Assembly: GCF_029227915.1 (NCBI RefSeq)
Contig: NC_079887.1
Coordinates: 18,971,650 to 19,035,649, forward strand
From: Hydractinia symbiolongicarpus
Lineage: Eukaryota; Cnidaria; Hydrozoa; Anthoathecata; Hydractiniidae
Direction: 5' to 3'
Length of the DNA: 64,000 bases
Shown: positions 23,701-37,400 of the stretch, in pieces
How the letters are laid out: every line of letters starts with the position of its first letter
Position numbering within the stretch: the first letter of the stretch is position 1
Notes under the pieces: generated by a model
The model's database searches: none
What the model was told of the DNA's origin: nothing
Seen by the model: the letters and a program-made list of their open reading frames with translations, nothing else
Program-made: the position numbers and the translations under genes

Positions 23701-24312
23701 CAGGCACGTGGAACCACTTGATTTACGTGTAAGGCCTTTATTAGACGTCAAAAGGCCGTATTACGGCCTTTAGAGGGTTCTTAGCGTAGTTGACAGTGTT
23801 ATAAAGCCATGGCGCAATGGAAAACGGCTTCGGACGTCGAGTCCATTGAGAGTGGAAGGATTAGACCAATGATTACCTGTGCAGGCACGTGGAACCACTT
23901 GATTTACATGAAAGGCCTTGATTAGGCATCAAAATGCCATATTACAGCGTTTGGAGGCCCGTGCGCGTATTTGACGGTGTCTTCAAGCTGTGACGCAACG
24001 AAAAACCACTTGGGACGTCGTAGTCCAATAAAAGTAGAAGGATTAGACCAATGGTAACCTGCGCAGGCACGTGGAACCACTTGATTTACGTGTAAGGCCT
24101 TTATTAGGCATCGAAATGCCATATTACAGCATTTAGAGGACCGTGCGCGTAGTTAACGGTGTTTTAAAGCCGTGACGCAACGGAAAACCACTTGGGACGT
24201 CGTAGTCCATTAAGAGTGAAAGGATTAGACCAATGGTAACCTGCGCAGGCACGTGGAACCACTTGATTTACGTGTAAGGCCTTTATTAGACGTCAAAAGG
24301 CCGTATTACGGC

Positions 24313-25925
24313 CTTTAGAGGCCCGTGCGCGTAGTTAATGGTGTTTTAAAGCCGTGACGCAACGGAAAACTACTTGGGACGTCGTAGTCCAATGACAGTA
24401 GAAGGAGTAGAACAATTGTAACCTCCGCAGGCGCGTGGAACTACTTGATTTACCTGTAAGGCCTTTATTAGGCGTCAAAAGTCCATATTACGGCGTTTAG
24501 AGCCCCGTGCGCGTAGTTAACGGTGTTTTAAATCCGTGACGCAACGGAAAACTACTTGGGACGTCGTAGTCCATTAAGAGTGGAAGGATTAGACCAATGG
24601 TATTCTGCGCATGCACGTGGAACAACGTGATTTACGTGTAAGGCCTTTATTAGGCGTCAAAAGGCCATATTACAGCGTTTGTAGGACTGTTAGCGTAGTT
24701 GACGTTGTTATAAAGCCGTGGCGCAATGGAAAGCGACTTGGGACGTCGTAGTCCATTGACAGTAGAAGGAGTAGAACAATTGTAACCTCCGCAGGCGCGT
24801 GGAATCACTTGATTTACGTGTAAGGCCTTTATTAGGCGTCAAAAATCCATATTACAGCGTTTAGAGGCCCGTGCGCGTAGTTGACAGTGTTTTAAAGCCG
24901 TGACGCAACGGAAAACCACTTGGGACGTCGTAGTCCATTGATAGTGGAAGTATTAGACCAATGGCAACTTGCGCAGGCACGTGGAACCACTTGATTTACG
25001 TGTAAGGCCTTTATTAGGCATCAAAATGCCATATTACAGCGTTTGTAGGACTGTTAGCGTAGTTGACGTTGTTATAAAGCCGTGACGCAACGGAAAACAA
25101 CTTGGGACGTCGTAGCCCATTAAAAGTTGAAGGATTAGATCAATGGTAATCTTAGCATGCACGTGGAACAACGTGATTTACGTGTAAGGCCTTTATTGGG
25201 CGTCAAAAGGCCATATTACAGCGTTTGTAGGACTGTTAGCGTAGTTGACGTTGTTATAAAGCCATGGAGCAACAGAAAATCACTTCGGACGTCGTAGTCC
25301 ATTGAGAATGGAAGGATTAGACCAATGGTAACCTACGCAGGCGCGTGGAGCCACTTGATTTACGTGTAAAGCCTTTATTAGGCATCGAAATGCCATATTA
25401 CAGCGTTTGGAGGACCGTGCGCGTAGTTAACGGTGTTTTAAAGCCGTGACGCAACGGAAAACCACTTGGGACGTCGTAGTCCATTGAGAGTGGAAGGAGT
25501 AGACCAATGGTAACCTGCGCAGGCACGTGGAACCACTTGATATACGTGAAAGGCCTTTATTAGGCGTCAAAAGGTCATATTACGGCCTTTAGAGGCCTGT
25601 GCGCGTAGCTGACGGTGTTTTAAAGCCATGGCGCAACAGAAAATCACTTGGGACGTCGATGTCCATTGAGAGCAGAAAGATTAAACCAATATTAACCTGC
25701 GCAAGCTCGTGGAAATACGTGATTTACGTGTAAAGCTTTTATTAGGCATCAGAAGGCCATATTACGGCGTTTAGAGGCTCGTGCGCGTAGTTGACAGTGT
25801 TTTAAAGCCGTGACGCAACGGAAAACCACTTGGGACGTCGTAGTCTATTGACAACAGAAGGATTAGACCAATGGTAACATGCGCAGGCACGTGGAACCAC
25901 TTGAGTTACGTGTAAGGCCTTTATT
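24313..25925 (+). repeat. 9-monomer domain I-type segment, second insertion in domain II
   Basis: Matches 15,765-17,377 at a shift of 8,548 bp (47 monomers less 6 bp). The markers GTTAATGGTG, GACAGTAGAAGGAG, GGCAACTTGCGC, GCCCATTAAAAGTTG and GAGCAACAGAAAATCACTTCGG occur in the same order. It lacks the substitution cluster of 16,651-16,656 and has a private CATTGATAGTGG near 24,948. After 25,925 it goes on in the domain I order (TTGGGCGTTAAAAGG, GTAGAACTG, as at 13,375) before entering the GTCGAG monomer at 26,019. Confidence 0.82.
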
Positions 25926-26018
25926 GGGCGTTAAAAGGCCATATTACAGCGTTTGTAGAACTGTTAGCGTAGTTGACGTTGTTATAAAGCCGTGGCGCAA
26001 TGGAAAGCGACTTGGGAC

Positions 26019-28536
26019 GTCGAGTCCATTGAGAGTGGAAGGATTAGACCAATGGTACCCTGCGCAGGCACGTGGAGCAACGTGATTTACGTGTAAGGCC
26101 TTAATTAGGCGTCAAAATGCCACATTACCGTCTTTAGAGGCCCGTGCCCGTAGCTGACGGTGTTTTAAAGCCATGGCGCAACAGAAAATCACTTCGGACG
26201 TCGTAGTCCATTGAGAGTGGAAGGATTAGACCAATGATAACCTGCGCAGGCACGTGGAACCACTTGAGTAACGTGTAAGGCCTTTATTAGACGTCAAAAG
26301 GCCGTATTACGGCCTTTAGAGGGTTCTTAGCGTAGTTGACGGTGTTATAAAGCCATGGCGGAATGGAAAACGGCTTTGGACGTCGAGTCCATTGAGAGTG
26401 GAAGGATTAGACCAATGGTAACCTGCGCAAGCACGTGGAGCAACGTGATTTACGTGTAAGGCCTTAATTAGGCGTCAAACTGCCACATTACTGTCTTTAA
26501 AGGCCCGTGCGCGTAGCTGACGGTGTCTTAAAGCTGTGACGCAACGGAACACCACTTGGGACGTCGTAATCCATTGAGAGTGGAAAGATTAAACCAATGG
26601 TAACCTACGCAGGCACGTGGAACCACTTGATTTACGTGTAAGGCCTTTATTAGGCATCGAAATGACATATTACAGCATTTAGAGGACCGTGCACGTAGTT
26701 AACGGTGTTTTAAAGCCGTGACGCAACGGAAAGCCACTTGGGACGTCGTAGTCCATTGAGAGTGGAAGGATTAGACCAATGGTAACCTGCGCAGGAACGT
26801 GGAACCACTTGATTTACGTGTAAGGCCTTTATTAGACGTCAAAAGGCCGTATTACGGCCTTTAGAGGGTTCTTAGCGTAGTTGACAGTGTTATAAAGCCA
26901 TGGGGCAATGGAAAACGACCTGAAACGTCTTAGGCCATTGACAACAGAAGGATTAGACCAATGGTAACCTGCGCAGGCACGTGGAACCACGTGATTTACG
27001 TGTAAGGCCTTAATTAGGCGTCAAACTGCCACATTACTGTCTTTAGAGGCCCGTGCGCGCAGCTGACGGTGTTTTAAAGCCATGGTGCAACAGAAAATCA
27101 CTTGGGACGTCGAAGTCCATTAAGAGTGGGAAGATTAGACCAACAATAACCTGCGCAGGCACGTGGAACCACTTGATTTACGTGTCAGGCCTTTATTAGG
27201 CATCAAAATGCCATATTACAGCGTTTGGAGTCCCGTGCGCGTATTTGACGGTGTCTTAAAGCTGTGACGCAACGGAACACCACTTGGGACGTCGTAATCC
27301 ATTGAGAGTGGAAAGATTAAACCAATGGTAACCTACGCAGGCACGTGGAACCACTTGATTTACGTGTAAGGCCTTTATTAGGCATCGAAATGCCATATTT
27401 CAGAATTTAGAGGACCGTGCGCGTAGTTAACGGTGTTTTAAAGCCGTGACGCAACGGAAAACCACTTGGGACGTCGTAGTCCATTGAGAGTGGAAGGATT
27501 AGACCAATGGTAACCTGCGCAGGCACGTGGAACCACTTGATTTACGTGTATGGCCTTTATTAGACGTCAAAAGGCCGTATTACGGCCTTTAGAGGGTTCT
27601 TAGCGTAGTTGACGGTGTTATAAAGCCATGGCGCAATGGAAAACGACCTGAAACGTCTTAGGCCATTGACAACAGAAGGATTAAACCAATGGTAACCTGC
27701 GCAGGCACGTGGAACTACGTGATTTACGTGTAAGGCCTTAATTAGGCGTCAAACTGCCACATTACTGTCTTTAGAGGCCCGTGCGCGTAGCCGACGGTGT
27801 TTTAAAGCCATGGTGCAACAGAAAATCACTTGGGACGTCGAAGTCCATTAAGAGTGGAAAGATTAGACCAATAATAACCTGCGCAGGCACGTGGAACCAC
27901 TTGATTTACGTGTAAGGCCTTTATTAGGCATCAAAATGCCATATTACAGAATTTAGAGGACCGTGCGCGTAGTTAACGGTGTTTTAAAGCCGTGACGCAA
28001 CGGAAAACCACTTGGGACGTCGTAGTCCATTGAGAGTGGAAGGATTAGACCAATGGTAACCTGTGCAGGCACGTGGAACGACTTGATTTACGTGTAAGGC
28101 CTTTATTAGACGTCAAAAGGCCGTATTACGGCCTTTAGAGGGTTCTTAGCGTAGTTGACGGTGTTATAAAGCCATGGCGCAATGGAAAACGACCTGAAAC
28201 GTCTTAGGCCATTGACAACAGAAGGATTAAACCAATGGTAACCTGCGCAGGCACGTGGAACTACGTGATTTACGTGTAAGGCCTTAATTAGGCGTCAAAC
28301 TGCCACATTACTGTCTTTAGAGGCCCGTGCGCGTAGCTGACGGTGTTTTAAAGCCATGGTGCAACAGAAAATCACTTGGGACGTCGAAGTCCATTAAGAG
28401 TGGAAAGATTAGACCAAGAATAACCTGCGCAGGCACGTGGAACCACTTGATTTACGTGTAAGGCCTTTATTAGGCATTAAAATGCCATATTACAGCGTTT
28501 GGAGTCTCGTGCGCGTATTTGACGGTGCCTTAAAGC
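26019..28536 (+). repeat. 14-monomer domain II block copied from 18,380-20,896
   Basis: Match at shift 7,639, then 7,640 (42 monomers). Shared rare markers are ATGGTACCCTGCGC, GTGCCCGTAGCTGACGG, AATGACATATTACAGC, GTGCACGTAG and GGCATTAAAATGCC. This copy has GCCATGGCGCAACAG near 26,170 where the 18,380 copy has GCCAAGGCGAAACAG. The match ends in TTAAAGC, where this copy continues CGTGGCG and the other TGTGACG. Confidence 0.82.
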
Positions 28537-28854
28537 CGTGGCGCAATGGAAAGCGACTTGGGACGTCGAGTCCATTGAGAGTGGAAGGATTAGACCAATG
28601 GTACCCTGCGCAGGCACGTGGAGCAACGTGATTTACGTGTAAGGCCTTAATTAGGCGTCAAAATGCCACATTACCGTCTTTAGAGGCCCGTGCCCGTAGC
28701 TGACGGTGTTTTAAAGCCATGGCGAAACAGAAAATCACTTCGGACGTCGTAGTCCATTGAGAGTGGAAGGATTAGACCAATGATAACCTGCGCAGGCACG
28801 TGGAACCACTTGAGTAACGTGTAAGGCCTTTATTAGACGTCAAAAGGCCGTATC

Positions 28855-31800
28855 ACGGCCTTTAGAGGGTTCTTAGCGTAGTTGACAGTGTTATAAAGCC
28901 ATGGGGCAATGGAAAACGACCTGAAACGTCTTAGGCCATTGACAACAGAAGGATTAGACCAATGGTAACCTGCGCAGGCACGTGGAACCACGTGATTTAC
29001 GTGTAAGGCCTTAATTAGGCGTCAAACTGCCACATTACTGTCTTTAGAGGCCCGTGCGCGCAGCTGACGGTGTTTTAAAGCCATGGTGCAACAGAAAATC
29101 ACTTGGGACGTCGAAGTCCATTAAGTGTGGGAAGATTAGACCAACAATAACCTGCGCAGGCACGTGGAACCACTTGATTTACGTGTCAGGCCTTTATTAG
29201 GCATCAAAATGCCATATTACAGCGTTTGGAGTCCCGTGCGCGTATTTGACGGTGTCTTAAAGCTGTGACGCAACGGAACACCACTTGGGACGTCGTAATC
29301 CATTGAGAGTGGAAAGATTAAACCAATGGTAACCTACGCAGGCACGTGGAACCACTTGATTTACGTGTAAGGCCTTTATTAGGCATCGAAATGCCATATT
29401 TCAGAATTTAGAGGACCGTGCGCGTAGTTAACGGTGTTTTAAAGCCGTGACGCAACGGAAAACCACTTGGGACGTCGTAGTCCATTGAGAGTGGAAGGAT
29501 TAGACCAATGGTAACCTGCGCAGGCACGTGGAACCACTTGATTTACGTGTATGGCCTTTATTAGACGTCAAAAGGCCGTATTACGGCCTTTAGAGGGTTC
29601 TTAGCGTAGTTGACGGTGTTATAAAGCCATGGCGCAATGGAAAACGACCTGAAACGTCTTAGGCCATTGACAACAGAAGGATTAAACCAATGGTAACCTG
29701 CGCAGGCACGTGGAACTACGTGATTTACGTGTAAGGCCTTAATTAGGCGTCAAACTGCCACATTACTGTCTTTAGAGGCCCGTGCGCGTAGCCGACGGTG
29801 TTTTAAAGCCATGGTGCAACAGAAAATCACTTGGGACGTCGAAGTCCATTAAGAGTGGAAAGATTAGACCAATAATAACCTGCGCAGGCACGTGGAACCA
29901 CTTGATTTACGTGTAAGGCCTTTATTAGGCATCAAAATGCCATATTACAGAATTTAGAGGACCGTGCGCGTAGTTAACGGTGTTTTAAAGCCGTGACGCA
30001 ACGGAAAACCACTTGGGACGTCGTAGTCCATTGAGAGTGGAAGGATTAGACCAATGGTAACCTGTGCAGGCACGTGGAACCACTTGATTTACGTGTAAGG
30101 CCTTTATTAGACGTCAAAAGGCCGTATTACGGCCTTTAGAGGGTTCTTAGCGTAGTTGACGGTGTTATAAAGCCATGGCGCAATGGAAAACGACCTGAAA
30201 CGTCTTAGGCCATTGACAACAGAAGGATTAAACCAATGGTAACCTGCGCAGGCACGTGGAACTACGTGATTTACGTGTAAGGCCTTAATTAGGCGTCAAA
30301 CTGCCACATTACTGTCTTTAGAGGCCCGTGCGCGTAGCTGACGGTGTTTTAAAGCCATGGTGCAACAGAAAATCACTTGGGACGTCGAAGTCCATTAAGA
30401 GTGGAAAGATTAGACCAAGAATAACCTGCGCAGGCACGTGGAACCACTTGATTTACGTGTAAGGCCTTTATTAGGCATTAAAATGCCATATTACAGCGTT
30501 TGGAGTCTCGTGCGCGTATTTGACGGTGCCTTAAAGCTGTGACGCAACGGAACACCACTTGGGACGTCGTAATCCATTGAGTGTGGAAAGATTAAACCAA
30601 TTGTAACCTACGCAGCCACGTGGAACCACTTGATTTACGTGTAAGGCCTTTATTAGGCATCGAAATGCCATATTACAGCATTTAGAGGACCGTGCGCGTA
30701 GTTAACGGTGTTTTAAAGCCGTGACGCAACGGAAAACCACTTGGGACTTCGTAGTCCATTGAGAGTGGAAGGATTAGACCAATGAAAACCTGCGCAGACA
30801 CGTGGAACCACTTGATTTACGTGTAAGGCCTTTATTAGACGTCAAAAGGCCGTATTACGGCCTTTAGAGGGTTCTTAGCGTAGTTGACAGTGTTATAAAG
30901 CCATGGCGCAATGGAAAACGGCTTCGGACGTCGAGTCCATTGAGAGTGGAAGGATTAGACCAATGATAACCTGTGCAGGCACGTGGAACCACTTGATTTA
31001 CATGAAAGGCCTTGATTAGGCATCAAAATGCCATATTACAGCGTTTGGAGGCCCGTGCGCGTATTTGACGGTGTCTTCAAGCTGTGACGCAACGAAAAAC
31101 CACTTGGGACGTCGTAGTCCATTAAAAGTAGAAGGATTAGACCAATGGTAACCTGCGCAGGCACGTGGAACCACTTGATTTACGTGTAAGGCCTTTATTA
31201 GGCATCGAAATGCCATATTACAGCATTTAGAGGACCGTGCGCGTAGTTAACGGTGTTTTAAAGCCGTGACGCAACGGAAAACCACTTGGGACGTCGTAGT
31301 CCATTAAGAGTGAAAGGATTAGACCAATGGTAACCTGCGCAGGCACGTGGAACCACTTGATTTACGTGTAAGGCCTTTATTAGACGTCAAAAGGCCGTAT
31401 TACGGCCTTTAGAGGCCCGTGCGCGTATTTGACGGTGTCTTCAAGCTGTGACGCAACGAAAAACCACTTGGGACGTCGTAGTCCATTAAGAGTGGAAGGA
31501 TTAGACCAATGGTAACCTGCGCAGGCACGTGGAACCACGTGATTTACGTGTAAGGCCTTAATTAGGCGTCAAACTGCCACATTACTGTCTTTAGAGGCCC
31601 GTGCGCGCAGCTGACGGTGTTTTAAAGCCATGGTGCAACAGAAAATCACTTGGGACGTCGAAGTCCATTAAGAGTGGGAAGATTAGACCAACAATAACCT
31701 GCGCAGGCACGTGGAACCACTTGATTTACGTGTCAGGCCTTTATTAGGCATCAAAATGCCATATTACAGCGTTTGGAGTCCCGTGCGCGTATTTGACGGT

Positions 31801-34097
31801 GTCTTAAAGCTGTGACGCAACGGAACACCACTTGGGACGTCGTAATCCATTGAGAGTGGAAAGATTAAACCAATGGTAACCTACGCAGGCACGTGGAACC
31901 ACTTGATTTACGTGTAAGGCCTTTATTAGGCATCGAAATGCCATATTTCAGAATTTAGATGACCGTGCGCGTAGTTAACGGTGTTTTAAAGCCGTGACGC
32001 AACGGAAAACCACTTGGGACGTCGTAGTCCATTGAGAGTGGAAGGATTAGACCAATGGTAACCTGCGCAGGCACGTGGAACCACTTGATTTACGTGTATG
32101 GCCTTTATTAGACGTCAAAAGGCCGTATTACGGCCTTTAGAGGGTTCTTAGCGTAGTTGACGGTGTTATAAAGCCATGGCGCAATGGAAAACGACCTGAA
32201 ACGTCTTAGGCCATTGACAACAGAAGGATTAAACCAATGGTAACCTGCGCAGGCACGTGGAACTACGTGATTTACGTGTAAGGCCTTAATTAGGCGTCAA
32301 ACTGCCACATTACTGTCTTTAGAGGCCCGTGCGCGTAGGCGACGGTGTTTTAAAGCCATGGTGCAACAGAAAATCACTTGGGACGTCGAAGTCCATTAAG
32401 AGTGGAAAGATTAGACCAATAATAACCTGCGCAGGCACGTGGAACCACTTGATTTACGTGTAAGGCCTTTATTAGGCATCAAAATGCCATATTACAGAAT
32501 TTAGAGGACCGTGCGCGTAGTTAACGGTGTTTTAAAGCCGTGACGCAACGGAAAACCACTTGGGACGTCGTAGTCCATTGAGAGTGGAAGGATTAGACCA
32601 ATGGTAACCTGTGCAGGCACGTGGAACCACTTGATTTACGTGTAAGGCCTTTATTAGACGTCAAAAGGCCGTATTACGGCCTTTAGAGGGTTCTTAGCGT
32701 AGTTGACGGTGTTATAAAGCCATGGCGCAATGGAAAACGACCTGAAACGTCTTAGGCCATTGACAACAGAAGGATTAAACCAATGGTAACCTGCGCAGGC
32801 ACGTGGAACTACGTGATTTACGTGTAAGGCCTTAATTAGGCGTCAAACTGCCACATTACTGTCTTTAGAGGCCCGTGCGCGTAGCTGACGGTGTTTTAAA
32901 GCCATAGTGCAACAGAAAATCACTTGGGACGTCGAAGTCCATTAAGAGTGGAAAGATTAGACCAAGAATAACCTGCGCAGGCACGTGGAACCACTTGATT
33001 TACGTGTAAGGCCTTTATTAGGCATCAAAATGCCATATTACAGCGTTTGGAGTCTCGTGCGCGTATTTGACGGTGTCTTAAAGCTGTGACGCAACGGAAC
33101 ACCACTTGGGACGTCGTAATCCATTGAGAGTGGAAAGATTAAACCAATTGTAACCTACGCAGGCACGTGGAACCACTTGATTTACGTGTAAGGCCTTTAT
33201 TAGGCATCGAAATGCCATATTACAGCATTTAAAGGACCGTGCGCGTAGTTAACGGTGTTTTAAAGCCGTGACGCAACGGAAAACCACTTGGGACTTCGTA
33301 GTCCATTGAGAGTGGAAGGATTAGACCAATGGTAACCTGCGCAGGCACGTGGAACCACTTGATTTACGTGTAAGGCCTTTATTAGACGTCAAAAGGCCGT
33401 ATTACGGCCTTTAGAGGGTTCTTAGCGTAGTTGACAGTGTTATAAAGCCATGGCGCAATGGAAAACGGCTTCGGACGTCGAGTCCATTGAGAGTGGAAGG
33501 ATTAGACCAATGATTACCTGTGCAGGCACGTGGAACCACTTGATTTACATGAAAGGCCTTGATTAGGCATCAAAATGCCATATTACAGCGTTTGGAGGCC
33601 CGTGCGCGTATTTGACGGTGTCTTCAAGCTGTGACGCAACGAAAAACCACTTGGGACGTCGTAGTCCAATAAAAGTAGAAGGATTAGACCAATGGTAACC
33701 TGCGCAGGCACGTGGAACCACTTGATTTACGTGTAAGGCCTTTATTAGGCATCGAAATGCCATATTACAGCATTTAGAGGACCGTGCGCGTAGTTAACGG
33801 TGTTTTAAAGCCGTGACGCAACGGAAAACCACTTGGGACGTCGTAGTCCATTAAGAGTGAAAGGATTAGACCAATGGTAACCTGCGCAGGCACGTGGAAC
33901 CACTTGATTTACGTGTAAGGCCTTTATTAGACGTCAAAAGGCCGTATTACGGCCTTTAGAGGCCCGTGCGCGTATTTGACGGTGTCTTCAAGCTGTGACG
34001 CAACGAAAAACCACTTGGGACGTCGTAGTCCATTAAGAGTGGAAGGATTAGACCAATGGTAACCTGCGCAGGCACGTGGAACCACTTGATTTACGTG
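28855..34097 (+). repeat. 31-monomer higher-order repeat, copy 1 (5,243 matching bp, period 5,640)
   Basis: Line-by-line reading against 34,495-39,737 at shift 5,640 shows two differences: GTTGACAG here versus GTTGAAAG at 34,526, and GTAGGCGACGG (G at 32,340) versus GTAGCCGACGG. That is about 99.96% identity, far above the identity between adjacent monomers. The match starts right after the T/C difference in CGTAT(C/T)ACGG at 28,854 and ends where copy 2 turns to TTTACGTGAAAGGCG. Positions 34,098-34,494 complete the period. Confidence 0.9.
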
Positions 34098-34494
34098 TAA
34101 GGCCTTTATTAGGCATCAAAATGCCATATTACAGCGTTTGGAGTCTCGTGCGCGTATTTGACGGTGTCTTAAAGCTGTGACGCAACGGAACACCACTTGG
34201 GACGTCGTAATCCATTGAGAGTGGAAAGATTAAACCAATTGTAACCTACGCAGGCACGTGGAACCACTTGATTTACGTGTAAGGCCTTTATTAGGCATCG
34301 AAATGCCATATTACAGCATTTAAAGGACCGTGCGCGTAGTTAACGGTGTTTTAAAGCCGTGACGCAACGGAAAACCACTTGGGACTTCGTAGTCCATTGA
34401 GAGTGGAAGGATTAGACCAATGGTAACCTGCGCAGGCACGTGGAACCACTTGATTTACGTGTAAGGCCTTTATTAGACGTCAAAAGGCCGTATT
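34098..34494 (+). repeat. Two-monomer bridge between the 31-monomer copies, itself a copy of about 33,007-33,403
   Basis: The stretch matches sequence 1,091 bp upstream (six monomers less 1 bp), with the markers GGAGTCTCGTGCGCG, AACCAATTGTAACCTACGC, ATTTAAAGGACCG and GGGACTTCGTAGTCC. It therefore looks like the trace of a six-monomer slip that joined the two large copies. Confidence 0.75.
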
Positions 34495-37400
34495 ACGGCC
34501 TTTAGAGGGTTCTTAGCGTAGTTGAAAGTGTTATAAAGCCATGGGGCAATGGAAAACGACCTGAAACGTCTTAGGCCATTGACAACAGAAGGATTAGACC
34601 AATGGTAACCTGCGCAGGCACGTGGAACCACGTGATTTACGTGTAAGGCCTTAATTAGGCGTCAAACTGCCACATTACTGTCTTTAGAGGCCCGTGCGCG
34701 CAGCTGACGGTGTTTTAAAGCCATGGTGCAACAGAAAATCACTTGGGACGTCGAAGTCCATTAAGTGTGGGAAGATTAGACCAACAATAACCTGCGCAGG
34801 CACGTGGAACCACTTGATTTACGTGTCAGGCCTTTATTAGGCATCAAAATGCCATATTACAGCGTTTGGAGTCCCGTGCGCGTATTTGACGGTGTCTTAA
34901 AGCTGTGACGCAACGGAACACCACTTGGGACGTCGTAATCCATTGAGAGTGGAAAGATTAAACCAATGGTAACCTACGCAGGCACGTGGAACCACTTGAT
35001 TTACGTGTAAGGCCTTTATTAGGCATCGAAATGCCATATTTCAGAATTTAGAGGACCGTGCGCGTAGTTAACGGTGTTTTAAAGCCGTGACGCAACGGAA
35101 AACCACTTGGGACGTCGTAGTCCATTGAGAGTGGAAGGATTAGACCAATGGTAACCTGCGCAGGCACGTGGAACCACTTGATTTACGTGTATGGCCTTTA
35201 TTAGACGTCAAAAGGCCGTATTACGGCCTTTAGAGGGTTCTTAGCGTAGTTGACGGTGTTATAAAGCCATGGCGCAATGGAAAACGACCTGAAACGTCTT
35301 AGGCCATTGACAACAGAAGGATTAAACCAATGGTAACCTGCGCAGGCACGTGGAACTACGTGATTTACGTGTAAGGCCTTAATTAGGCGTCAAACTGCCA
35401 CATTACTGTCTTTAGAGGCCCGTGCGCGTAGCCGACGGTGTTTTAAAGCCATGGTGCAACAGAAAATCACTTGGGACGTCGAAGTCCATTAAGAGTGGAA
35501 AGATTAGACCAATAATAACCTGCGCAGGCACGTGGAACCACTTGATTTACGTGTAAGGCCTTTATTAGGCATCAAAATGCCATATTACAGAATTTAGAGG
35601 ACCGTGCGCGTAGTTAACGGTGTTTTAAAGCCGTGACGCAACGGAAAACCACTTGGGACGTCGTAGTCCATTGAGAGTGGAAGGATTAGACCAATGGTAA
35701 CCTGTGCAGGCACGTGGAACCACTTGATTTACGTGTAAGGCCTTTATTAGACGTCAAAAGGCCGTATTACGGCCTTTAGAGGGTTCTTAGCGTAGTTGAC
35801 GGTGTTATAAAGCCATGGCGCAATGGAAAACGACCTGAAACGTCTTAGGCCATTGACAACAGAAGGATTAAACCAATGGTAACCTGCGCAGGCACGTGGA
35901 ACTACGTGATTTACGTGTAAGGCCTTAATTAGGCGTCAAACTGCCACATTACTGTCTTTAGAGGCCCGTGCGCGTAGCTGACGGTGTTTTAAAGCCATGG
36001 TGCAACAGAAAATCACTTGGGACGTCGAAGTCCATTAAGAGTGGAAAGATTAGACCAAGAATAACCTGCGCAGGCACGTGGAACCACTTGATTTACGTGT
36101 AAGGCCTTTATTAGGCATTAAAATGCCATATTACAGCGTTTGGAGTCTCGTGCGCGTATTTGACGGTGCCTTAAAGCTGTGACGCAACGGAACACCACTT
36201 GGGACGTCGTAATCCATTGAGTGTGGAAAGATTAAACCAATTGTAACCTACGCAGCCACGTGGAACCACTTGATTTACGTGTAAGGCCTTTATTAGGCAT
36301 CGAAATGCCATATTACAGCATTTAGAGGACCGTGCGCGTAGTTAACGGTGTTTTAAAGCCGTGACGCAACGGAAAACCACTTGGGACTTCGTAGTCCATT
36401 GAGAGTGGAAGGATTAGACCAATGAAAACCTGCGCAGACACGTGGAACCACTTGATTTACGTGTAAGGCCTTTATTAGACGTCAAAAGGCCGTATTACGG
36501 CCTTTAGAGGGTTCTTAGCGTAGTTGACAGTGTTATAAAGCCATGGCGCAATGGAAAACGGCTTCGGACGTCGAGTCCATTGAGAGTGGAAGGATTAGAC
36601 CAATGATAACCTGTGCAGGCACGTGGAACCACTTGATTTACATGAAAGGCCTTGATTAGGCATCAAAATGCCATATTACAGCGTTTGGAGGCCCGTGCGC
36701 GTATTTGACGGTGTCTTCAAGCTGTGACGCAACGAAAAACCACTTGGGACGTCGTAGTCCATTAAAAGTAGAAGGATTAGACCAATGGTAACCTGCGCAG
36801 GCACGTGGAACCACTTGATTTACGTGTAAGGCCTTTATTAGGCATCGAAATGCCATATTACAGCATTTAGAGGACCGTGCGCGTAGTTAACGGTGTTTTA
36901 AAGCCGTGACGCAACGGAAAACCACTTGGGACGTCGTAGTCCATTAAGAGTGAAAGGATTAGACCAATGGTAACCTGCGCAGGCACGTGGAACCACTTGA
37001 TTTACGTGTAAGGCCTTTATTAGACGTCAAAAGGCCGTATTACGGCCTTTAGAGGCCCGTGCGCGTATTTGACGGTGTCTTCAAGCTGTGACGCAACGAA
37101 AAACCACTTGGGACGTCGTAGTCCATTAAGAGTGGAAGGATTAGACCAATGGTAACCTGCGCAGGCACGTGGAACCACGTGATTTACGTGTAAGGCCTTA
37201 ATTAGGCGTCAAACTGCCACATTACTGTCTTTAGAGGCCCGTGCGCGCAGCTGACGGTGTTTTAAAGCCATGGTGCAACAGAAAATCACTTGGGACGTCG
37301 AAGTCCATTAAGAGTGGGAAGATTAGACCAACAATAACCTGCGCAGGCACGTGGAACCACTTGATTTACGTGTCAGGCCTTTATTAGGCATCAAAATGCC

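Larger units (their letters stand above)
19215..24333 (+). repeat. 28-monomer domain II block, original-type copy
   Basis: Matches 28,855-33,974 at shift 9,640, then 9,641 after about 19,650 (53 monomers), and through it 34,495-39,6xx at a further 5,640 bp. An internal near-repeat at about 2,547 bp (14 monomers) is visible: the segments around 21,375 and 23,922 are alike, as are those around 20,450 and 22,990. It ends where this copy reads GTAGTTAATGG (domain I type) while the later copy reads GTATTTGACGG. Confidence 0.82.
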